A stretch of 64,000 bases of DNA. Origin: Coriobacteriales bacterium. GTDB taxonomy: Bacteria; Actinomycetota; Coriobacteriia; Coriobacteriales; UBA8131. A program made the translations under genes and the position numbers. The notes beneath the pieces are model-generated. The model was given only the letters and a program-made list of their open reading frames with translations, did no database searches and was not told where the DNA came from. The stretch lies in assembly GCA_031277035.1 (NCBI GenBank), contig JAISLY010000060.1, positions 22,446-86,445 on the forward strand. Direction: 5' to 3'. Positions 1 through 8,062 of this stretch are shown here, piece after piece; positions within the stretch are counted from its first letter, which is position 1, and every line of letters begins with the position of its first letter.

Positions 1-32
1 AAAGATACGTGCGGCAAACGTTCCTGCCCGGA

Positions 33-650
33 TCAGCCAATCGCCTGATCATTGAGATGTCTGCGCAGGATTTTGCGGCTGCGGTACAAACGGCTCTTGA
101 CAGCAGGAACAGTCGTCTCGGCCGCAGCCGCAAGGTCGCGCAGACTTTCGCCGTCAAGGTAGTGACGCTCAAGCAGCTCTCGCTCCATGTGTGGAAGCGT
201 TTCGAAGGCGGAGGGCGATCCGTCAGGGCCATCGGCCATCTCAAGGTGCGCCCTGTCAGCGACCGTGCCTGGGTGCTCCCTGTCAGCGACCGTACCAGGG
301 TGCGCCCTGTCAGCGGCCGTGCCAAAGTGCTCCCTCTCGAGGTTCTCCATATCGCCAACCGCCAGTTCCGGTCGCAGTGAGCGCAGTCGTTTGAGGGCGG
401 CGTTGCGCGTTACCACCGCAAGCCAGGGTTTCAGTCGACTGTCCCTGCGAAGCCGGGACGCGACCGTCCACAGCACGGTAAAGGTATCCGAAGCAAGCTC
501 CTCGGCGTCCTGGCGGCTACCGGCCGTGCCAAGGGTGCGCAGCGCCACCGCCATGACATAGCCGCCGTAGCGGGCAATCGCCGCCTCCAGGGCCCGAGGC
601 TCTCGTTTCTGGAGGCCCTTGAGCAGCTTGCGCTCATCATCGAATCTCAT
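33..650 (-). CDS. ECF-type RNA polymerase sigma factor
   Basis: Sigma-70 family factor of about 205 residues. Region 2 (about residues 5-95) ends in a segment rich in Arg/Leu, and region 4 (about 155-200) carries a helix-turn-helix reading DLAAAAETTVPAVKSRLYRSR. I start it at the ATG at 650 because AAAGGAG lies 9 bases upstream; the longer reading frame to 737 has no ribosome-binding site. Between regions 2 and 4 lies an in-frame array of 27-base units (246-326) encoding the nine-residue motif ADRAHPGTV, so the linker is a translated minisatellite. No anti-sigma gene is visible; the gene ends close to the window edge. It is divergent from the ABC exporter, which it may or may not control. Confidence 0.85.
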   Translation of the reverse strand: MRFDDERKLLKGLQKREPRALEAAIARYGGYVMAVALRTLGTAGSRQDAEELASDTFTVLWTVASRLRRDSRLKPWLAVVTRNAALKRLRSLRPELAVGDMENLEREHFGTAADRAHPGTVADREHPGTVADRAHLEMADGPDGSPSAFETLPHMERELLERHYLDGESLRDLAAAAETTVPAVKSRLYRSRKILRRHLNDQAIG

Positions 651-668
651 ATGGGCGGACTCCTTTCC

Positions 669-725
669 TGGACGAATCCCTCTGCGCTGCACGAATCGTT
701 TCACGCTGGACGAATCCCTCTCAGA
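669..725. repeat. 19-bp direct repeat array upstream of the sigma factor
   Basis: Three copies of TG(G/C)ACGAATC start at 669, 688 and 707, a constant 19-base period; the first and third are identical over 15 bases. The array lies immediately upstream of the sigma-factor ribosome-binding site, where a promoter or operator is expected. Function is not known. Confidence 0.7.
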
Positions 726-828
726 AAACGCCCCCAACGCAGCCTACTGCTTTGCCGGCACTATAGGAAGCCAGAAATGCCGCAAAAAGTAGCACGAGGC
801 GAATCTGGTATCGACGGGATGACGGCAC

Positions 829-925
829 GGCATCGCTATATGACAGCGTGGCGTCGCTACATAACGGCGCGGCATCGCTACATAACGGCGTGGCATCGGC
901 ATATAACAATGCGGCATCGGTACGG
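829..925. repeat. 21-bp tandem repeat, 4.6 units
   Basis: Units of 21 bases starting GGCATCGCTA or a close variant begin at 829, 850, 871, 892 and 913 (the last partial). The period is two helical turns and also divisible by three, but no plausible gene covers it. It sits in the 465-base gap between the divergent sigma-factor and ABC-exporter genes. Confidence 0.75.
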
Positions 926-977
926 TAGCATCCCCTGAAAGCGGGTGGCCTGCCCCCGCTGCTCCGATAGACTGGAT

Positions 978-1015
978 AAATGAACGTACGTTTATTTAAT
1001 TGAGCGTGCGTTTCT
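978..1015. promoter_or_regulatory. Near-perfect 20-bp palindrome plus a second half-similar site, likely repressor operator
   Basis: AAATGAACGTACGTTTATTT at 978-997 is a 20-base palindrome with one mismatched pair. A related sequence, TGAGCGTGCGTTT, starts at 1001, exactly 20 bases after TGAACGTACGTTT. This arrangement resembles TetR-type operators. It lies about 100 bases before the ABC ATPase start. No TetR-family gene is in the window, so the regulator is unassigned. Confidence 0.55.
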
Positions 1016-1115
1016 TTTATGGCCTTGTATGGCTTCCGGTATGGTTTCGTATGGCTTCCGATGTGGCTTCCAGTATGCTTGCCCGCGGATGCCGAAGCTC
1101 TCGAAAGGAGGGATC

Positions 1116-2105
1116 ATGGGGCGGACTATTCTGCAGACTCACGATCTCATCAAGCGATATGGCGACTTCACCGCGCTGAAACGCGTATCGCTGTCACTGT
1201 ACGAAGGTGACATCTACGGCCTTGTCGGGCGTAACGGCGCGGGAAAGACGACCTTCTTCAAATGCGTGATGGGCCTTGCCCGGCCAAACTCGGGAAGCAT
1301 CGTCATCGGAGAGGCGGGCGACAAGCTCAATGCCGCACGGCATCGTATGGGCTTTATGATTAACGCCTCGTTTTTTCCCTACCTTGGCCCCCGGGAAAGC
1401 CTGGAGTATCTCTGCCGTGTTAAAAAGATACCAGCGCGGCGCGAGGAGGTCACCCGTCTGCTCAAACTCGTGGAACTCGACACCGTAAAAAAACCGTTTA
1501 AGACCTTCTCCCAGGGCATGAAGCAGCGTCTGGGCATTGCGGGAGCCCTGCTTGGCTCCCCTTCCATCGTGGTTCTCGACGAACCTATCAACGGGCTTGA
1601 CCCCCAGGGTATCGCCGACATTCGCGACATCATCAAAAGCGCACACCAGGTCTCGGGCGCGACCTTTATCATCTCCTCACACATCCTCAGCGAACTCGAC
1701 CTGGTGGCCACTCGCTTTGGCTTTATAGAGCAGGGCGTGCTGCTCAGGGAGATTACGCACGAGGAGCTGCACGCGCAGACCAAAAAATCGCTGACGCTCA
1801 GGGTCAGCGACGCAGTGCGGGCGCAGGCGCTCCTCCAATCGCAGCCTGGCGGCATTCAGGTAAGCAGTTCGGGAGACTGCCTGACCATCGAATCGCATCT
1901 CGATGAACCGCAGCTCATCTCCCGCATGGTGGTGGAAGGCGGAATAGAACTCTTTGAGATGCGCCACGCACAGACAACGCTGGAAGACTACTTTATCCAT
2001 TTGATACGTACTGCCGAGGCGGCTGGCCTGACCAACGGTGAGGATGGGTCGGGCCTCACAAATCGAAGCGGCAAGAAGGGAAGGAGAGGTGCGCATTATG
2101 CTTAG
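1116..2105 (+). CDS. ABC transporter ATP-binding protein (ABC-2 exporter type)
   Basis: A 329-residue ATPase energising export through the permease that follows. Walker A GRNGAGKT, signature FSQGMKQRLGIA and Walker B IVVLDEP are all intact, followed by the H-loop segment IISSHI; about 100 C-terminal residues follow the nucleotide-binding domain, as in bacitracin/antibiotic-type exporters. The start at 1116 is set by AAAGGAGGGATC just upstream; the frame open to 1029 is not needed. It overlaps the permease gene by 8 bases, so the two are translationally coupled. The substrate cannot be read from sequence. Confidence 0.9.
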   Translation: MGRTILQTHDLIKRYGDFTALKRVSLSLYEGDIYGLVGRNGAGKTTFFKCVMGLARPNSGSIVIGEAGDKLNAARHRMGFMINASFFPYLGPRESLEYLCRVKKIPARREEVTRLLKLVELDTVKKPFKTFSQGMKQRLGIAGALLGSPSIVVLDEPINGLDPQGIADIRDIIKSAHQVSGATFIISSHILSELDLVATRFGFIEQGVLLREITHEELHAQTKKSLTLRVSDAVRAQALLQSQPGGIQVSSSGDCLTIESHLDEPQLISRMVVEGGIELFEMRHAQTTLEDYFIHLIRTAEAAGLTNGEDGSGLTNRSGKKGRRGAHYA

Positions 2106-2844
2106 TTACTTCCGAGGCGAAGTCTATCGTCTGCTCCACAAGCGGAGTATGTATCTCTACTTTGGCATCCTGGCAGTGGGATACTGCCTGCTCTCCTTCG
2201 CCCGCTCTGACACCTTTACTGCCGGCTCGATTCTCTCCGACGCAGAAAACCTCTACTCATATCTCCCCGCGCTGGCAGGCGGTTTTTTGTTCGCGGCGGT
2301 GTTTACCGACGACCTGCAGTCAAAGAACCTTGCGACGCTCGTGGGCTTTGGTATGAATAAGGCCATGATCGTGGTGAGCAAATTCATCCTGATGCTTCTG
2401 CTCAGCGTCATCGTCTATGCAGGCGTCATGCTCCTTACCTGGGCGATACACGCCGCCTTTGGTTGGCCGCCTTCCGCAGACACGATGGGGCTCGTCGGCC
2501 TGTTTGCCCTGCGAAACCTGCTTACGACCGTCGCCTTCGCCGCAGTCGCGGGCATCCTGGTCTACGGTCTGCAACGAAGCACCTTTGCCATCGTGTGCTA
2601 CCTCATTCTTGTGCTGGGCATCGTCGACGGCCTGCTGGTTCAGGCCTTCATGCTGGACTTCTTTACGGCTATCGCCCCAGACCTTGGCAATCACCTCCTG
2701 GAAAGAATCGCAAACCGTATCCTTGGCGGATTGCTGGAGAGCGGCACGGTGCCACTGCTTGCGGCCATTGAATACGTCATCTATCTCATTGTATCGATTG
2801 CGCTCTCGGTGCTCGTCTTCACCCGCAGGGAGCTGGAGTTCTGA
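2098..2844 (+). CDS. ABC-2 type permease, small
   Basis: A 248-residue integral membrane protein with about six hydrophobic segments, partner of the ATPase upstream. The start ATG at 2098 follows GGAGAGG and overlaps the end of the ATPase gene. The layout (short first cytoplasmic segment, first helix near residue 20, last helix just before the C-terminus) fits the ABC-2 permease fold. No substrate signature is visible. Two-component exporters of this size often handle drugs, lantibiotics or stress signals; that is family knowledge, not something shown here. Confidence 0.8.
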   Translation: MLSYFRGEVYRLLHKRSMYLYFGILAVGYCLLSFARSDTFTAGSILSDAENLYSYLPALAGGFLFAAVFTDDLQSKNLATLVGFGMNKAMIVVSKFILMLLLSVIVYAGVMLLTWAIHAAFGWPPSADTMGLVGLFALRNLLTTVAFAAVAGILVYGLQRSTFAIVCYLILVLGIVDGLLVQAFMLDFFTAIAPDLGNHLLERIANRILGGLLESGTVPLLAAIEYVIYLIVSIALSVLVFTRRELEF

Positions 2845-3183
2845 GAGGGGCGGGGGCTTCGCCTTCGCCCGCAGGTGAGCCCTCCGCTGCCCGGGGAAGT
2901 GCCGCTGTGTGCATTGCGCGCCCTCGTGCGGCCAGGCAATGAATCGGCACATCCCAAGGGAAGCGCCTGCAGATTATAATAACCGTTGATTTTGGGTTTC
3001 TCGTTATCGAAGAGGCAGTGTTGATAGGAGAACTCCCACAGAGCCCCAAAGAGGTAGGGTCAAGCGCGCTCCCTTTTTACCATCACAAGGGAATGTCGAG
3101 TGTAAGAGACACAGATATTCAATATGTGATAAAATGTCGAACATAAAAGACATCATGTCCCAATTGTTTTGGAGTTTTGTCTT
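2845..3183. other. Intergenic gap with compositional shift
   Basis: The first 100 bases are GC-rich with a GGGGGC/GCCC hairpin after the permease stop; from about 2970 the DNA becomes markedly AT-richer than its surroundings. No gene or tRNA is seen. A weak stem AGGG/CCCT followed by five T at about 3052-3078 may terminate the exporter transcript. Confidence 0.4.
3092..3152. promoter_or_regulatory. Paired TGTC-N10-GACA sites before the DUF4143 ATPase
   Basis: Two 20-base direct repeats, AATGTCGAGTGTAAGAGACA (3092-3111) and AATGTCGAACATAAAAGACA (3133-3152), agree at 16 of 20 positions and are 41 bases apart. Each has inverted ends TGTC...GACA. They lie 32-92 bases before the start codon, where a repressor or autoregulator would bind. 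Confidence 0.5.
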
Positions 3184-4383
3184 ATGGTCATCAGGGAGTT
3201 CTATCTGAGCAAGGTGCGGCCTTTTATCGACAAGGATGTCGTAAAGGTGTTGGTCGGTATGCGACGGTCGGGAAAGAGCACGCTGCTCGTGCAGCTGCGT
3301 GACGAGCTTGCCGCAAGGGGTGTGCCGGCGAAGAGCATCGTTTTCATGAACTTCGAGTCGGAAGCTCTGGCATCGCTGCGCCAGGACAAGGCGCTTTATC
3401 ATCACATCCGCTCCGTTGCCGACAACGCGGAAGGCAAGCTCTATCTTCTTTTTGACGAAATACAGATCGTCGAGGCGTGGGAGCGCTGCGTCAACTCCCT
3501 GCGGGTGGATATCGATTGCGACATCTACCTCACCGGATCGAACGCACGGCTCCTGGCAGGGGAGCTCGCCACTTTGCTGGCGGGGCGTTATGTCTCCTTT
3601 GAGGTCATGCCGTTCTCGTTTCGCGAGTTCCTGTTGGCCGCACCGAACATCCCACCGCATGATGCTTTTGACATCTACCGCGTCTTTGGCGGCATGCCCT
3701 TCCTGCCGCAGATTCAGTTTGACCCCGAATCGAGTCTCACCTATCTCAACGATGTCTACAACTCCATCGTCCTCAAGGACATCGTCACTCGCCACGCCTT
3801 GCGCGATGTCGAGCAGCTCGACCGCATCGTGCGTTACCTGTTCTCTGAGGTGGGTACGACGCTCTCAGTCAAAAACATCGTCAACCAACTTTTCAATGAG
3901 CGTATCGGCATCTCCCGCGACACGGTCTACCGCTACCTTAATGCTTGTGAGGATGCCCTGCTGCTCACGCGCGTCAAGCGCAAGGACATCATCGGCAAGG
4001 AGCTGCTGCGCGCCGCAGAGAAGGTATACCTCACAGACATCGGTATGCGTGAGGCACTGCTGGGCACCAATCAGACAAGGGTCGACCTGATATTCGAGAA
4101 CATCGTTGCAAACGAGCTGCGGCATCGTGGCTATCGCGTCTACATCGGAAAGCTGGGCAGACGAGAGATAGACTTCGTCGCCGAGCGCCACGACACGACC
4201 ATCTATGTCCAAGTCGCCTACCTGCTGGCAACCGACGAGATGATTCGACGCGAGTTCGCCGCCCTACAGGACATACCGGACAACTTTCCCAAATACGTGG
4301 TGAGTGCAGACGAGGTCGATTTCTCCCAAAACGGTATCCGCCACCAAAACATCAGGGGCTTCCTCCTGTCAACAGAGTATTAG
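3184..4383 (+). CDS. ATP-binding protein, AAA-like with C-terminal DUF4143
   Basis: A 399-residue protein of the large, poorly understood family with an N-terminal P-loop ATPase and C-terminal DUF4143. Walker A is GMRRSGKST near residue 25 and Walker B is LYLLFDEIQ. The C-terminal part has the restriction-nuclease-like strand pattern GRREIDFVAERH...IYVQVAYL typical of DUF4143, in which the catalytic E-x-K is replaced by Q-x-A. I choose ATG 3184 (GGAG 9 bases upstream) over a TTG 15 bases earlier. The gene stands alone in AT-rich flanks, which fits a recently acquired orphan. Biological role is not established for the family. Confidence 0.85.
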   Translation: MVIREFYLSKVRPFIDKDVVKVLVGMRRSGKSTLLVQLRDELAARGVPAKSIVFMNFESEALASLRQDKALYHHIRSVADNAEGKLYLLFDEIQIVEAWERCVNSLRVDIDCDIYLTGSNARLLAGELATLLAGRYVSFEVMPFSFREFLLAAPNIPPHDAFDIYRVFGGMPFLPQIQFDPESSLTYLNDVYNSIVLKDIVTRHALRDVEQLDRIVRYLFSEVGTTLSVKNIVNQLFNERIGISRDTVYRYLNACEDALLLTRVKRKDIIGKELLRAAEKVYLTDIGMREALLGTNQTRVDLIFENIVANELRHRGYRVYIGKLGRREIDFVAERHDTTIYVQVAYLLATDEMIRREFAALQDIPDNFPKYVVSADEVDFSQNGIRHQNIRGFLLSTEY

Positions 4384-4421
4384 TAAACGTCAATCGCTGT
4401 TTTCGCCATGCTCACACCTTT

Positions 4422-4440
4422 CCATTGTGAGCAACAATGG
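4422..4440. terminator. Short hairpin after the DUF4143 ATPase
   Basis: CCATTGT and ACAATGG form a 7-bp perfect stem with a 5-base loop, 40 bases after the ATPase stop. There is no T-run, so termination is only a guess. The rest of 4384-4586 shows no gene. Confidence 0.3.
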
Positions 4441-4586
4441 AAGGCATTTGCAGTACATTGTTAAACACGCGACACGCTCAGCGACCTTCATTGATACGGC
4501 TCGATGGTAAGGTCATACAATGAATCGACACTTTCCCAGAGCGAGCTGGAGATAAAACGCAACATCGAATAGGTCAGGGAGGTGTC

Positions 4587-4634
4587 GATTGAGCTCCGGA
4601 TTGAGCCCCGGATTGAGCCCCGGATTTAGCCCCG
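4587..4634. repeat. 12-bp tandem repeat running into the mutY stop
   Basis: Four units of GATTGAGCCCCG (with single changes) cover 4587-4634. The mutY stop codon is formed inside the last unit (4626-4628), so the final codon and stop of mutY derive from repeat sequence. Confidence 0.7.
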
Positions 4635-5657
4635 GATAGTCCAGCCCTTTGCCTGCTCGACGATAAAACCCTCAGAGGCGAGGGCTGTGAGGATGGCCTG
4701 CAGCTCTTCAAGGGACAGGTCGGGGCGAGAGGCCCGGTGCTCGGCTCGGTTGAGAGAGACACACAACTCCTCAGTCGTCGCCTCGCCCAATGCCAGAAGC
4801 TCCCGCAGAAGCCAGGCCCGTTTCTGCCGCACCGAGCCCTCGAAGCGCGATTGTCGCGTGTGATGCTTTGAGGCACGAGAAGGGTTTGGCAGGGTCTTTT
4901 TGAGATGATTTCCGTAGTCGAGTAACGCGTAGTACCAGCCACGGGGGTCGACGCGGTCGCAGGTGGCTTCGATGAGGGGGATGATTTCGCGGTCATGCAC
5001 CGGGCCGCGCGTTGCGTCGGGTTGTGAGTCGGGCACCGGGCCGCGCTCTGCGTCGGGTTGTGAGCCGGGCGTCGGGCCGCGCTTTGCGTCGGGTTGTGAG
5101 CCGGGCGTCTGGGCGGGTTGCGGGTCAGCCGTCGGGCCAGCCGTTGAGCTGCCCGACGGGTCGAATAACAAGGCGGACTCCGTAAAGAAGTGATGCAGGA
5201 AGACCGCGCGGACATTGGTCTCCAGATAGACCTGGGGCTCGTTGAAGGCAAAGATGCAGACACCCGAGGCGGTCGCGGGCCCCACTCCGGGCAGGGTAAG
5301 GAGGGTGTCGCGCGTCGCAGGTATCGTGCCCTTATGGTCGTAGGCGATACGCTCTGCGGCCCGTTTGAGGGCAAGTGCTCGACGGTTGTAGCCCAAACCC
5401 TGCCAGAAGGACAAAACGTCGGTGGTGGAAGCGGCAGCCAGTGCCTCAGCGGTCGGAAAGGCCGCCGAGAAGCGCGACCAGTGGCGCAACACGCGCGAAA
5501 CCTGTGTCTGCTGCAGCATGACCTCGCTTAACAACACCAGCCAGGGGTCGCGCGTGTTGCGCCAGGGCAGGTCTCGATACAGACGCGCACCCTCTGCTCG
5601 CACGAGTGCACAAAACGCCACAAGGGCCTCTTCGGTCGCGCAAGTCGCCTGCGTCAT
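4626..5657 (-). CDS. mutY: Adenine glycosylase, cluster-less MutY type
   Basis: HhH-GPD DNA glycosylase removing adenine mispaired with oxidised guanine. Residues 30-60 hold PWRNTRDPWLVLLSEVMLQQT with catalytic Glu45; the helix-hairpin-helix is LPGVGPATASG. The usual catalytic Asp is replaced by Glu in LETNVRAVF, and the C-terminal C-X6-C-X2-C-X5-C motif for a [4Fe-4S] cluster is absent, replaced by a stretch with NPSR, KHH and FEGSVRQ; both traits occur together in the known cluster-less MutY branch. The start at 5657 overlaps the upstream gene's TGA as ATGA. An in-frame 36-base repeat (4998-5105, about three units, 12 residues each) sits between the catalytic and C-terminal parts. Confidence 0.85.
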   Translation of the reverse strand: MTQATCATEEALVAFCALVRAEGARLYRDLPWRNTRDPWLVLLSEVMLQQTQVSRVLRHWSRFSAAFPTAEALAAASTTDVLSFWQGLGYNRRALALKRAAERIAYDHKGTIPATRDTLLTLPGVGPATASGVCIFAFNEPQVYLETNVRAVFLHHFFTESALLFDPSGSSTAGPTADPQPAQTPGSQPDAKRGPTPGSQPDAERGPVPDSQPDATRGPVHDREIIPLIEATCDRVDPRGWYYALLDYGNHLKKTLPNPSRASKHHTRQSRFEGSVRQKRAWLLRELLALGEATTEELCVSLNRAEHRASRPDLSLEELQAILTALASEGFIVEQAKGWTIRG

Positions 5658-7948
5658 GTGATGTTTGCCGCCGCATAGAACGCTTCGCGTACGGCCTTGG
5701 TGACCGTGCCCGCTCTTGCGTTGCAATCGCCCACATGAAAGGTCTGTGCGACCAGATTGTCAAAGCGCGCGGCCTGCCGCTCCCTCGGCCGCACCCCGAC
5801 AGAAAGCAGCACGGTGTCGCAGTCAAGCTTGCGGCGCTCTCCTGAGACATCGGCGAGCAGTACGCCGGCCTCAAGCACTTCCTCAAGCCGCATCTTCTCA
5901 AGCGTCTGCACTCCGGCATCGAGAGCCATCTGTCGCAAAGTCGCGCTGATGAGCAGGGAGGTCTGCGGATTTGCGTCAATCTCTGCGATGGTTCGCAGAT
6001 CCACCAGCGTGACCTCATGCCCCTTTTGAGCAAGAGAGACGGCGGTCTCGGTCCCGGTCAGGCCCGCACCGATGATGACGACCCTGCCACCCGGCTGTAC
6101 CAGGCCTGCATCCGCGTCCACCGCCAGTGCCACGTTTGCGCGATTTATGCCGGGGATGCGGGGAATAATCTGCTCGGCACCGATTGCCACAATCAGCGCG
6201 CAGGGCTGCTCAGCAACAAGCGCCTCGGGCGTACCCGGCGTCTCCAGGCGGACGTCGATTGCCACGGCTCTCAGGGTCTCGGCCACCGACCAGTCAAGAT
6301 AGCGTCGCAAATCTCCCTTGATTGGATTGGCCGAGGCCAGGCGCAGGGTGCCACCCAGATGGCCGGTGGCCTCGAGGAGGATGACGCGATAGCCGCGCTG
6401 AGCAGCCCTGCGCGCTGCCTCCATGCCCGCACAGCCACCGCCGATGACAAGAACCTTCTGAGTAGACACGGCTCGAATTGCGGGTGGGGCGAAGGCGAGA
6501 GGTGGGGCCTGCTCAACAGGTGGGGCGAGGGTGGGGGCGGATGCGAGAGGTGGGGCCTGCTCAACAGGTGGGGCGAGGGTGGGGGCGGAGGCGAGAGGCG
6601 GGGCCTGCTCAACAGCTGCGACCTGCTCAACAGCTGCAACCTGCTCAATGGACGCGAGGGGGCTCCTCTCAAAGGCATCGAACTCAAGATTGCGACCGCT
6701 TATCGGATTGACCGAACAGCGCAGGGGCTTTGGACAACCATGCGGGTCGTCCCCGGTGCAGATGCAGCAGCGGATACACGGTCGGATTCGCTCACCTTCG
6801 CCACGCCGCGCCTTGTTTACCTGCTCGGGGTCGGCGATAAAGGCCCGTATCATGGCGACCGCATCCGCCTTGCCCTCGGCCAGGGCCCGCTCGGCGAGCT
6901 CCATCGTAAAGGAGCCGACCGTGACCACGGGGATGTCCAGCACCTGCTTAAAGCGTGCGGCGTACGCCACATTGGTCGCAAGCGGCAGATAGGTAGGCTG
7001 GATGACCCGGCTGATTGTCTCCGGCGCCGTCATGTCGCCCACCGAGACGTGGATGAGGTCTATCTTATTTTGGATAATCTTGGCAAACGCCAGGGATTCG
7101 TCTACCCCGACGCCATCGGGCGTCAACTCGTCGGCGCTGATGCGCCACTCGATGGCCATCTGTGCGCCGATGCGCTCGCGCACCGCGTCGAGCAGCTCGT
7201 TTGCAAAGCGGCAGCGGTTTTCCATCGTGTCGGCCCCGTACTCGTCGTCGCGCTGGTTACGGGTGCGTGAGTAGAATGTGGAGAGCACATGGCCGTGCCC
7301 GCCATGAAGCATAATCAGGTCAAAGCCGCCCTTGTAGCAACGCTCTGCGCTCCGGGCAAAATCCGCGATGATTCCCCTGATCTGCTCGCGGCTCAGTTCG
7401 TGCGGCAGGCGTTCGTCGCGCAGGTTGAGTTCGATGGAAGCCAGGGCGCCATAGCGGTGGATGGCGTCGGTCACGCGCACGAGCCCATGCACGATAAAGG
7501 GATCCGACAGGTTGATGACGTAGTGATTGGCCTCGGCGTAGGCCTGATTGATGGGGCTGTCCCCAACGGTCACGATGCCGGCGCCGCCACGCGCCATCGC
7601 CGCGGTGAAGCGGATGAACTCCTCGGTCACCTGGCCGTCTTTGGTGGCGAGAAAGGGCTCCGCCGGTGAAACCTCGATACGGTTTCGGGCGGTGAGTCGG
7701 CCAAAGTGCAGCGGCCTGAAGACGTGTGGATAGTGCTGAGGGCTTGCGCTGTCGAGCGGATGGTGCTGAGGGCTTGTGTCAGGCCGCACATCGCCGCCAT
7801 CACCGGGCCGCGCATCGCCGCCATCGCCGGGCCGCGCGTCGCCGCCATCACCGGGCCGCACATCGCCGCCATCGCCGGGCCGCGCCTTCTCTCCGTCAAT
7901 CTGAACGCTTCCCCCGTCGCTTACGCGGCCTCTGTCGCTTTGCGTCAT
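5654..7948 (-). CDS. NADH:flavin oxidoreductase, Old Yellow Enzyme / 2,4-dienoyl-CoA reductase type
   Basis: A 764-residue enzyme with an N-terminal FMN-binding TIM barrel (starts near VFRPLHFGRLTARNRI; active-site LHGGHG), a [4Fe-4S] motif CIRCCICTGDDPHGC...C at the barrel end, and a C-terminal FAD/NAD(P) domain (VIGGGCAGMEAA and VIIGAGLTGTE). This architecture reduces activated C=C bonds in enoates, steroids or aromatics; the substrate is unknown. The start at 7948 has AGGGGAG 9 bases upstream. Two translated minisatellites are present: four 24-base units (7789-7884, motif RPGDGGDV) at the N-terminus and about three 48-base units (6497-6640, motif EQAPPLASAPTLAPPV) exactly between barrel and FAD domain. 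It is translationally coupled to mutY. Confidence 0.9.
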   Translation of the reverse strand: MTQSDRGRVSDGGSVQIDGEKARPGDGGDVRPGDGGDARPGDGGDARPGDGGDVRPDTSPQHHPLDSASPQHYPHVFRPLHFGRLTARNRIEVSPAEPFLATKDGQVTEEFIRFTAAMARGGAGIVTVGDSPINQAYAEANHYVINLSDPFIVHGLVRVTDAIHRYGALASIELNLRDERLPHELSREQIRGIIADFARSAERCYKGGFDLIMLHGGHGHVLSTFYSRTRNQRDDEYGADTMENRCRFANELLDAVRERIGAQMAIEWRISADELTPDGVGVDESLAFAKIIQNKIDLIHVSVGDMTAPETISRVIQPTYLPLATNVAYAARFKQVLDIPVVTVGSFTMELAERALAEGKADAVAMIRAFIADPEQVNKARRGEGERIRPCIRCCICTGDDPHGCPKPLRCSVNPISGRNLEFDAFERSPLASIEQVAAVEQVAAVEQAPPLASAPTLAPPVEQAPPLASAPTLAPPVEQAPPLAFAPPAIRAVSTQKVLVIGGGCAGMEAARRAAQRGYRVILLEATGHLGGTLRLASANPIKGDLRRYLDWSVAETLRAVAIDVRLETPGTPEALVAEQPCALIVAIGAEQIIPRIPGINRANVALAVDADAGLVQPGGRVVIIGAGLTGTETAVSLAQKGHEVTLVDLRTIAEIDANPQTSLLISATLRQMALDAGVQTLEKMRLEEVLEAGVLLADVSGERRKLDCDTVLLSVGVRPRERQAARFDNLVAQTFHVGDCNARAGTVTKAVREAFYAAANIT

Positions 7949-8062
7949 CGCGTATCGCTCCCCTTCCCGTATCGCTCCCATTCGTCTCCCGCGGCTCTCT
8001 CTACTATAGTACTATGGAACCGAGCGTTGCCCCCTTGTCATTGCGTCACTGTTTGGGAATGT

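Noticed and set aside
33-737. Longer start for the sigma factor at 737
   Set aside because: No ribosome-binding site there and the extra residues come from the 19-bp repeat; the ATG at 650 has a good one.
4626-5657. mutY as a pseudogene because the Fe-S Cys are missing
   Set aside because: The full frame is intact and the loss of Cys plus Asp-to-Glu change matches a known cluster-less branch.
6017-7270. 417-codon open frame on the plus strand
   Set aside because: It is antisense to the OYE gene, which has clear catalytic motifs; the antisense frame is open because of GC-rich codon bias.
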